64,000 bases of DNA from Pilatotrama ljubarskyi (lineage: Eukaryota > Basidiomycota > Agaricomycetes > Polyporales > Polyporaceae). Positions 55,349 to 64,000 of this stretch are shown one piece after another (the first letter of the stretch is position 1; the number at the start of each line of letters is the position of its first letter). The position numbers and the translations under genes are program-made. The notes below the pieces were generated by a model, which was given only the letters and a program-made list of their open reading frames with translations, ran no database searches and was not told the DNA's origin. Where the stretch lies: positions 628,808 through 692,807 of the forward strand of contig MU277671.1 of NCBI GenBank assembly GCA_022385805.1, written 5' to 3'.

Positions 55349-58067
55349 GTCTGTTGAGTCGATGAGTGGTGAGGTTGTTCTGGTCGGTCCCGGTCATGAC
55401 CTAATGCTTTTATACGGATAACGGCGTCCATGGGACCAAGGAGGAGCTATGCGGGGCAGTATACGGTTGTCAGTCGAAACAGTCATAATGTCAAACTAGG
55501 CAACTAGGTGTCCCGCTCACCCAGTAAATTGGACAGGTCGCCCGACAGGGACGTCGAGCAGGAGTGATGACAGCGGCGGGGGAGCTCGAGGCTGGGCGGT
55601 GCAACGCTGGTGAGCCTGCCCCGGTGGTACAGTTGGAGACGGAGGTAGGCGAGACATCGCCGTCGCCTAAGGATGGTCTAAGCAGGATCAATACTGTGGT
55701 GGGTATGAGACGCCTGATAGCGGATGACATTAGCGTTCCGAACCGGAGGGACCAGGCAATTTACGGACCTGCAGGTGCTATCCATTCAGGTACAGCTTGG
55801 GTCTTTGCAGAAACCGCCAGATCCAATCCGGACAGATCAGCTTGGTACGTTTGACAGTGTCAGGATGAGCAGGGCACACAGCCCGCTGGTCCTTGAGGAA
55901 TAGCGACTCTGGAATGAAATGACATATATTGTGCGCGGCGCAGCGATTTCTTCCAACAGAAAACGTTGCGATGCGTGTGTCCCCACGACTCCGACTCATC
56001 TGGACTCGAGCTCGCGACCGTCAGCGGTTGCGCGAAGGGAGAGGACAGGCAAGTGCCAGCGTTGAGAAGAAACGAGATGGCGAGATGTGGACGACTACAA
56101 TCCCCGCCTGAGCAGAGTTGGGCGCCCGCTAGATCTGGATCGGATGAGCCACGAAATTGTCCTGCTCCTCCTCCTGTGCCGCTCTCTCAGCCTCTCTGCA
56201 CCTCTCTCCGGAGTTGGCCCGGCGATCCACGCAGAGCAAGACAGAACCATTCCTCGCTTAGTGTGCAAATGCAGCTCGATGCAATTTGCACAGCGGAGGA
56301 ATGCCGGGCGGGAGGATTCCTGTGCTACGTCGACGCCCGCGCCCCCGCCCCACGACCAACGACCGGAGGAAGTTGTTGACGCCTTCGCGCTCGACGCGTC
56401 TATGCCTCTCGCCATGCTTCACTCGACGGTAGCGAGCAAGAATGCAAACAAGTACTGGCCTCGCCGTCTTCGGTGGGTCGGAAGCGCTCGGGATACTCGG
56501 CGCACCGACGCCCGAGTCCTGCACCCAGCGCTGGCCTCAGCAAGTACTACTAGTCAGCCGCGAAGCGAACCACCGAGCTGCGATATACGCATGCCTAACT
56601 GCGTGTGGTATAAGTGATACTCTAGGTACCGGGAAGCTTCGCTCCCACATGACGCACCCTGCTAGCACGTATACAGGAGTAATGAGCTGCTGTAGCAACT
56701 TCCTGGCCCCAACGAGTCGAGGTGTGTCTCCCCCATGATGATGATGATGTTCTGTTCACCGTTTGATTAAATACCCAGCCAAGACACGTATGACTCCGTA
56801 AAGACATGATTGTCAACGCGTTCTGGCGGGTTTAGGCCTCATGACAGTGGACACGACTGACGCACTTGGCAACTATTGCTGCAACGCAGTCGCGTCGACC
56901 ACTCTCCACCACCCCAACCAGTCGATTTACCTCTTGTCTCCCATCCGACCTCCATCTCTTCTCACCCATCGCAGCTCCAGCACACTGCGCCCATGGCTCG
57001 CTTTCTCTGCATCATTCACATCCGTGCCTCTCAACCTACTCCCGTACGGATGCCATCTCTCACTCGGCCCTACTACACGTCTCGGACCGCGAGACAGATT
57101 GCCCACCGCCGCCTCCTCCCTTCTGCTTCTCTGTCCTTCTCGTTCGAACCTGTCGATCCGTCATCCCTCGTCTGTGTCCCATGATGACCTAGGCGAGCCC
57201 CTGGCTGGCCGGCGGTATCACCGGCCCCTCTGCTTCGTGCACTATATCACAGCTCGGCACTGACGTGCCAGGCTGCGCTCGCCCTGGGCGATCAGCCAGT
57301 GCAGCAGCCCCGCTCCGCAATAAACGTCTGTCTCTGCCAGGCGGGCACTGCGCGCGCGCGAATGTATCATGCGCGTGACGTCGCGCGGGTCGCGGCAGCT
57401 GCACCCATTCATTCATATGGTATGTCTTGGGCGAGCTCATTTTGCCAGCCAGCCACACACCGCCTCTGTCATTATGATGCGGGGCGCGTCAGCAAATACG
57501 CATATCACAGCCCACCGCAGAGGAGGGAGAGCGTGTGCGAGTCTTGCCCGAGAAGGTATCTCATATTGCGCGGAGGCGCTGCTTCCTTAGTGCACCCGCC
57601 CGCACATATAGGCTGACCTTACCCCTCTCCGTAGCACCCCCTCCAGCGATCTCGCCATCCGCGTACCTTCCCGTGCTGCCGTGCCTGTTCGTGGGAGGTG
57701 ATCATCCCATCCCGTCCAAGCTGAAGCGGGATGCGACTCTGAAGCGCTGTCGAGGCTCGTTCATCAGAGATCCCTCATCCGTGATAGGTCGCAACAGCAG
57801 AAAGGTGAGAGGCACGCGATGATGTACATAGCAGAAGAACTCTACTGAAAGATGCGTATGGTTACAGGGAGATGCAGTATAGAAGATCGTATAATGATAG
57901 GGCCGAAGGTCCGTGCCTCCGATTGACCGAGTTCCAAGGGTATCATGACTCGACGGCTCGAGCCTCCACGCGCTGTTCCCTGCCCGTTCCCGTATAAGAT
58001 AAGAAGCCCCCGGTTGGAAGACCCAAAGAAAGATGATGAAGCCCCTCGCACTTCTACACCCCGTCCT
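55349..58067. other. Unassigned 2.7-kb intergenic region
   Basis: Apart from the proximal promoter of adenylate-forming enzyme 2, I see no gene. The largest frame (56087-56617, +) has no domain, no codon pattern and no splice signals in support. A pyrimidine-rich tract near 56900-57190 (plus strand) resembles a promoter leader, but nothing downstream of it reads as a gene. Confidence 0.4.
55407..55414 (-). promoter_or_regulatory. TATA box of adenylate-forming enzyme 2
   Basis: TATAAAAG on the minus strand, 58 bases upstream of the start codon at 55348, at nearly the same spacing as in the paralogue. Confidence 0.6.
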
Positions 58068-59549
58068 CTACGCCTCGCCCGCAGCACGGACATGCTCCTG
58101 GCCAGGCGCCGGCTTCTCCGGGGCGACATCGGCCGACTCCTTCGCAGGCGCAGAGTCCGTGGTCGTCGAGGCGCCTTGGAGGCGCAGATCGCGGCAGTAC
58201 TCCTGCAGGCGCCGGACGGCGTCCGCGCCTTCGCCGGAGAGAGCATCCGGAGCGCGCTTCTGCGTGCCCACGCCAATGTCGAGCGCGTCGTTCAAGTCGC
58301 TGACCGTGGTTACGTTGATCTCGCTCAGGTGCTGGTAAAACCCCTTCTCCCCACGCTCAGCGCGCAGGTTGAGGAAGCGTTCGAGGGCCGAGCACATGTC
58401 CACCACGTCGTCCTCGTGGCATTGCACGGAGAGGCTCTTCACGGGCGAGTCAGAAAGCGTCGTGAGCGTGTCGACGACGTTCTCTACGGGGAAGAGAGGC
58501 GTGAGGTGGACCTTGCGCAGCTTCTTGAGCGGCTTCTCCGTGTGCTTTGCGTGTGCGAACGTCTGCGACGTGAGGGCTGTATTAAGCGCACACTCGTCCA
58601 CGGTGTGGCCGATGTTGCCCATGATGCGCTCGGTGCATATGCGGTTGTAGTCGTTCGACTCGTGGTAGCAGCTCCCGAGATCAAGAACCTCGAGAGAGCA
58701 GTAGACGGGCATGGATTCCCACTGAGGGTCGCCGAGGTGGGTATCGCGGATGCGGAGCTTTTTGAGGGTGGGGAGGCGGAGGAGGGAGGGCAGACGGAGC
58801 TCGCGTCCGAGGGTGGCGTGGTCGGGGATGTCCTCATCGCCTTTCACAACGGGAACAAAGGGGCGCGCGCCAAGGAGGTCGGGGGCATGTATCGCCGAGC
58901 GGGTAATGCGGTCGAGCGAGAGCTGGCGAAGGCGCGGGACGGACGCCGCGATAGACACGACCAATCGCTCGCTCCTGCGGGGGTGTGTGAGCGGGTGGCG
59001 TCAAACAAGGAATGACAGGAAGGACGTACAGAGGCGACCGAGCCTCATCGCCGCAGTGATCGATACGCAGGGATTCGAGCGAGTGCAGATGTTCGAAGCA
59101 TGGAATCACCGCCTTTGCCAAAGATGCTGCCAGACTGAGCGTCAACTCCTCCACCTGCGTGCAATGGGGCAGGATGTCGATGAGGGCGTCGGTTACGCGG
59201 GTAGGCTCTGAACCAGCTGAGGCCGGTGTGGACTGGCTGGTGCGTTTGGTGCAGATGGTGAGTCGGCGTATATGCCGATTGTAGGGCTTTGGGACGGAGG
59301 CGGCGTATTGGCGCAGTGCCTCGGCGCTTGCGATATTGACATTCTGGGGACGAAATCAGACATAGGAGCACAACGCACGAATCGAGGCAGACATACGCGA
59401 AAGAGAGAAGGGATAGAGAGGTTGTAGGACTCGCGGTTGACCTTTGCGAACGTCCGGACGTCGTCGAGATCGAGGAGGTCGACAATGGCGAGTTTCATTT
59501 CGACCGGGAGGCTGCTCCAGGCAGGAGTGCGGCGTGCGTGGGAGAGCAT
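58068..59549 (-). CDS. F-box-like protein with leucine-rich segments
   Basis: Three exons or so, about 440 residues, starting MLSHARRTPAWSSLPVEMKL. Residues 12-42 resemble a degenerate F-box (SSLPVEMKLAIVDLLDLDDV then FAKVNRESYNLSIPSLFR), as is common in agaricomycete F-box proteins. Introns follow at FR/NVNIAS and near 59005. The rest carries irregular leucine-rich stretches: VEELTLSLAASLAK, LESLRIDHCGDEA, LRQLSLDRITRSA, LKKLRIRDTHLGDP and LEVLDLGSCYHES. The C-terminus is Glu/Ala/Pro-rich. Such proteins usually serve as substrate receptors of SCF ubiquitin ligases. These families expand rapidly in Agaricomycetes, so orthology is not claimed. Confidence 0.72.
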
Positions 59550-62500
59550 CGCGGAAGCAGATACGATGGAATGGTGGCTTGGAGGAGAGGAGGGCGACGG
59601 TGATGGTGGACTGCTGCAGAGGGAGGGCTTTTAAGGATTGAGGAGGACCGAGGTGGTCGGGCCAACGGTGGCTGTTTGGCGAGCAGACGCTTCTCCGGGA
59701 TCACGGACCTCGCGCGTTCCAGCGATCTTGCCGCCGGCGTCCATCCGCTCGGGGCGTCTGGTGAGAGCGACGGAGGGCTGACAGTCCCCGCCCTGCTTAG
59801 TTTCTCTCCGATGTGCGCTCGTCCTCTTTGACATCCCATCACCACCCGCTGCCCCCATTCGTCCCACTCAGCCTAATCTGCCCCCTCGCAATCGTCGTCC
59901 GTGTCTCTCACGTCCACCTGCACGCCACAGATGCTCGCCCAATTTCCAAACAGCCGTCTCGCAGACAAAACGTCCAGCATGCGCGACCCTGGCCATCGGT
60001 AGCCCTGCCAGACGGACAGCGAGTCCAGATTTGTGACGCCGTATACGCGTGCTAGGGCATATGTGGCCGTGATCGACTGCGACTACGGATGCACATCTCC
60101 TTGCTCTCCGGAACAACACATCCCTATCAAAGTATATCTCCGTCTGCAGGTCTTCCGCGGTGCGCGAAGCTGGACGCCATATCGGTGCGCACTGGTATGT
60201 CGTCAGCGCTGCGCCAGAGTGCTGCTTCCCTCCTTGTTCCGGAACACGGTCGTTGCTCTCGTGCATCGCTCCTAGCCACCATCCGCATGCACGTTGGATC
60301 TTGTCGTCCTCTTCGCATCAGCTTCTGCTGCACCATTGACAGATGGCTACTATGATATCTGCCCCCGTGGGTACCGGCCGTCGTCTCCACCAGAGCGCCG
60401 ACTCTCAGTTCACCGGGACCGTACCACTCACCACGCCGCATCTCCATACTCTATGTGCTCTTGTCGATCTCCTACTTGTTGATGCCGTAGACACCGGCGT
60501 TATGCAAGACAAATTGCGGCAGCGCTTGCACGCGTGCTTCAGCTGAACATCCGCACCCGTTCGAGGTAGTACATCGTTTCCGTCCTCTGACGTATTGCAG
60601 CCTTGACACTTGGCAGGCTCCTGACGGCTTTCTCGGACGCGTGGTGGCCAGGAAGCTCCCAAAGCCTTCTGCTACCACATGGAAGCACAGATACTATCCA
60701 TTGCTTCCTCCCCGTGCACGTCGATCTACAACTTCTCACCCTTGTCCCAGTAATACAGTGAAGCTCCCGTTCGACCCGGCCCTCCTGCAGTAGTAAATGC
60801 TCCACTTCCCCGAAGCTCATGCTCGATGACTATTCATCTGTCAACCTTTCATGCTCCAGGGCGTGCCACGGGTGCGCAACGTCGCAGGTATGACACTATA
60901 CCCCTCTCTTGTGGCCTACTGGCAATTTCCGCAGTCGGGCCTGAATTCTCTGGCTTCTAACACGCAACGGCCGGACATTTGGACGTTCTCGGGCTCCGTT
61001 CATGGTAGTAGTGCGGGCCGCCGCGTAGTTTTGACACGCCAGCGCCTTCCATCGGCCCCTTGCAAGCAGCCCGCTCGGGCTGCGCAGGTGGCGGCGCTCC
61101 GGTGCGCGACGTCCTAGTCCGAGTCGAGCAGCGCCGCCCCGAAACGGACTTCGAGGATCATCCGTTGTGTTGCGTTGCGTTGGCAGCGCTGCTCGACCGC
61201 GCGCAACTCTCTGCATCCGGAGCAGAGGCGCGTCGCTGCGACGTCCGGTGCGTATCGGATGGGCCAGGGTCGGCCCGCGCGGGAGTCTCGACAAATTTCT
61301 CTCGCGTTCTGGGCATCGGAGATTACTGCGCACGGAACCACTTGCCAGGCCCGTATGCCTGCGCTGGCCGGGTGCAGCGACCCATGGTAGTGCGATCCTT
61401 GACACATGCGCCTCCTCCGTAAAGCCCGTTCGCTGCCGTTCGGGACCGTTATGCCTCCGTCATAGGTCCGGACGTGGTTCCGCTACCAATCTGCGCCCGC
61501 TTCCCTATCCTCGCTTGTATTCGGATGTCTACCTGACATGTCCGCATCATATCTCTCCAGGTCCTCTGCGAGGTCTTTGCGCATATCGAGCTGCCGCCTC
61601 CGACGTCGGATCGGCGCCTGCGCTGGGCTGTGTACATAGGGCGCAGATTTCGGTATGTGGACGAAGTCTGCGGACCTGCAGCAACACATGGGACCATTGC
61701 GCAATGGGTGGGCTCGCTCAGGAGAGTCGCTGAGAGCGACCCCGCCGCGGTGGACTCGCGGTGGTCGACGACAGTTCCACGACGGATCACAAAACCAATC
61801 CCGAGGACGTTCGATGGAAGGTTACGAGCGCGAAAACATATCTGCCGCCGTGATGGCGCATCAAACTGCACAGCCCCATCGGCACTTGACGATCCACATC
61901 CCTCGACATCACGGCAAACGCCCCGGGCCGCTGGGCGCGCTTCGGAAGCATGGTCTGTGGGGAAGCACCGTGACCGGGGAAGCACCAGCCTCGGAGGCGG
62001 AGCGCACTGAGACTGCACTCACGGAAGGCCCATGTGCGCCGCTACCTGCGGCCTCGACGAGTCCTACGCCGAACGAAGCGTACGCTCTCGAGTGTTCCCT
62101 TGTGGGCGTCCGCGCCTTCTGTCAATCTACAGCACCCGACGCGGGCCAAGACTGCCCGACGCTGCGCATGCGCTGTGTTTGACGTGCATGCTCGATCTCC
62201 GAGTCCCGTCGCTCCTGAGTAAATAAAGGTCGAGACTCCCAGTCAGTGTCGTTTCCTGGCCAGTGACCAAGGATGCACGCATCAGGGCTTCAGCTCTGGC
62301 GGACGTAGCACCGCCGCCCTTGTACGTCTGGTAACCGCGTTTCGCAAGAACTGATGCGATCTCATATATGCCGCTAATCTACTACCAGCTTTGGTATCTG
62401 AAAGCTCTCCCGCCCCCCATGCCGCGTGCACACAAGAATCACTCACCCATCGTGACTGGAAGTCGGTCATCAATCAAGACCCGTCGGATCATGCGCATCG

Positions 62501-62929
62501 AGAGTTGGAGTCTTGGCTCGGTCCGAAGCGTCGAAGCGCCTTTAAGAAACCCGACGGCAACGTTTACATGCAGTGTAACTTATATCGTAGCTCTATACAC
62601 GCGGTCACCAGGGTGAAGATGATGATGTTGATACATTCGTACAGCTGCTCGACGAGGCGATCGTGGAACGAATCAACGTAAGTAAGCCGAAACGGAAACT
62701 GGGACCCGATTGCGAAGAGACCCATGCGTTGAACGGGAGAAACGTAGCAAGACTTGTCCTTCGTATGTACCAGGACCTGAGAAGACCAGTCGAAGAGTAG
62801 CTTGTATCGTTTGTACGGATAGGAGGTGGTGTGTGTATCGCCGGAGTGATTGATAATGATAGGGAGGGAGGGGCGGGGGTTGACTGAGCATCTAGAATAT
62901 TTCCAGCTGCACATGGACGTATGCATGCA
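59550..62929. other. Unassigned 3.4-kb intergenic region
   Basis: No gene is supportable. Several frames of 60-190 codons occur on both strands, as expected by chance in GC-rich DNA. One stretch near 60340-60760 (+) has two consecutive readable pieces (LHTLCALVDLLLVDAVDTGV, then in another frame LLTAFSDAWWPG) that might be remnants of a gene. I could not connect them by splice sites. Confidence 0.35.
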
Positions 62930-63985
62930 TTACGCGGTAAGCACGGAGGTAGGGTGGTATTTCACCTTCTCGAAGATGCGGAAGAGGGATATGAAGAGAT
63001 TGAAGCAATACATCATCAGACCCACGCCCACCAAGCAGATGAGCGCGACTTGGTCGTCACATAACGTATCGCCCACGCCGCCCTCGAACCCATTGATGCC
63101 GTTGGGCAAGGACGGACGCGGGAGCTGGCTGTACCAAGAGATGCTGGATGCGGAAGCGCAGGGGATCAGGGAAGTGAAGAAGTTGTCAAAGGAGAGTGCG
63201 AGTGCCGCCGACCAAGTGCAGATGAAGACGACCTCGAAGAGTGTGTAGGCGAGTTTCCAGGAGGTGTGCCAGAGACCCAGCGGTCGGCCAAAATATTCGA
63301 GCTGCGTCCGTCATCAGATTCGTGCAGTGATATGGGCGGTGTAATCACATACGTATATAGCTATCATGACATGTACCAACGTCATGCTGGCAAATATGAT
63401 GACCAACGTCCTGTAGGCAGTCTCCGTGAGTCGTAGGCCAGCGCAAGTGCATAGAAACATACGGAGAAGACCCAAGCGCCCCCATGACGCCATTGCGCGC
63501 CTCTATAATCCGGATTCGGATAGCAATTGCGAGGGCAGCAGTGGTAAGGACAATATTACACAGACGAAATAGCTGCAATGAAAGTCTGAGATGCGGCTTC
63601 CTAGGCTGGTCGATCGACTTACCAGAGGAACATAGATGTTGTACATCATATATGCTCTGAACCGCTTTCGTCGCCTCTGCCATGGAGTCAGCTTCTCATC
63701 GTCGTGATGAGAGCCTGTTTCCTGCCCATGAGGATCGTAATTGGTCTCCATTCCGCCCGGGTGCGAGGACGTCCATGGCGTGTCCCACCCGGGGGTGCGA
63801 CTGTGCGAGAGGGTGAAGGGGGCATTCGTGGGAGGCATCTCGATGCGTAGACGGCTCCGGGGATTCGCCTGTGGCGTGCCCGAGCCAGATCCCTCGCCGT
63901 CGGACTCGCGGAGAGTGGTCGGGCTGTCATCATCCTGTTCTTGCGAGCGGCGGAGGTACGATGTGGTGAACCAGGGTATCGACAT
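62930..63985 (-). CDS. Multi-spanning membrane protein, Srf1-like (phospholipase D regulator family)
   Basis: The start MSIPWFTTSYLRRSQEQDDD leads a Ser/Pro/Asp-rich cytosolic head of about 110 residues, ending in the basic WQRRRKRFRAYMMYNIY. Hydrophobic exons follow: LFRLCNIVLTTAALAIAIRI, TLVIIFASMTLVHVMIAIYV, then EYFGRPLGLWHTSWKLAYTL, FEVVFICTWSAALALSFDNF, FTSLIPCASASSISWYSQLP, and finally CDDQVALICLVGVGLMMYCF with FNLFISLFRIFEKVKYHP. I count four or five membrane spans. The arrangement resembles fungal Srf1, which in yeast regulates the phospholipase D Spo14. I recall that pattern, but I cannot test it here. The stop is TAA at 62930-62932. The start is 15 bases from the window edge region, so an additional upstream exon is possible. 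Confidence 0.6.
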
Positions 63986-64000
63986 CGCTCGTGAGCCATC

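Noticed and set aside
57945..59015. Plus-strand 356-codon frame over the F-box gene
   Set aside because: It is antisense to leucine-rich coding sequence; its Arg/Gly/Ala-rich composition is that of a reverse-frame shadow.
1..64000. CRISPR arrays, prokaryotic operons or phage-like modules
   Set aside because: The window is eukaryotic, with introns throughout. No regularly spaced short repeats were seen.

Overview
The window is nuclear DNA from a filamentous basidiomycete, most likely an agaricomycete of the polypore type. The evidence is GC-rich coding DNA, closely packed genes on both strands, and many short spliceosomal introns (about 50-80 nt, GTRNGT donors, CTRAC-like branch points, YAG acceptors). 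The protein set is typical of Agaricomycetes: a Byr4-like GAP subunit, HapX, a BTB protein of the basidiomycete type, and standalone adenylation-domain enzymes. The species assignment is an inference from style; no marker gene settles it. One run of 45 N (13986-14030) is an assembly gap. All gene models below were read by eye from splice signals and protein conservation. Layout: 1-842 (-) partial serine-rich protein; 1593-2222 (+) CGR1; 2730-6641 (-) VPS18; 7067-10701 (+) NRDE2; 11066-13891 (+) BYR4/BFA1; 15434-17847 (-) single C2H2-finger protein; 18416-19182 (-) five-exon DUF423 membrane protein; about 19.2-22.2 kb gene-free and transposon-rich, with two tRNA-like SINEs and a Tc1/mariner-type MITE; 22239-23468 (+) BTB protein; 23993-27013 (+) SPB1; 27143-30060 (-) SLS1-like mitochondrial protein; 30350-32921 (-) Git1-like MFS transporter; 33.0-36.6 kb unassigned; 36642-38566 (+) HapX; 38733-41321 (-) PPR protein; 43230-44973 (+) adenylate-forming enzyme 1; 45423-47064 (-) SLC35F/THI74-like transporter; 47351-48225 (+) SLX9; 48814-51388 (-) long coiled-coil protein; 51686-52978 (+) XRCC2-like recombinase paralogue; 53632-55348 (-) adenylate-forming enzyme 2; 55.3-58.1 kb unassigned; 58068-59549 (-) F-box/LRR protein; 59.5-62.9 kb unassigned; 62930-63985 (-) multi-spanning membrane protein resembling Srf1. 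Most of the window is housekeeping. Three genes act in ribosome biogenesis (CGR1, SPB1, SLX9), two in mitochondrial gene expression (SLS1-like, PPR), and others in endolysosomal fusion (VPS18), nuclear RNA surveillance (NRDE2), mitotic exit (BYR4) and recombination repair (XRCC2). Genes are mostly arranged as divergent pairs sharing 0.3-0.8 kb promoters and convergent pairs sharing 3' space. The more accessory part is 43-55 kb: two paralogous standalone adenylation enzymes in opposite orientation, with the same two intron positions and a TATA box each, flank a transporter and three housekeeping genes. I found no CRISPR array, no tRNA gene used in translation, no rRNA and no obvious large transposon. 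The points most worth a second look are the SINE/MITE nest, the inverted adenylation-enzyme pair, a probable GC-AG intron in NRDE2, and an SLX9 first coding exon that consists of the start codon alone.
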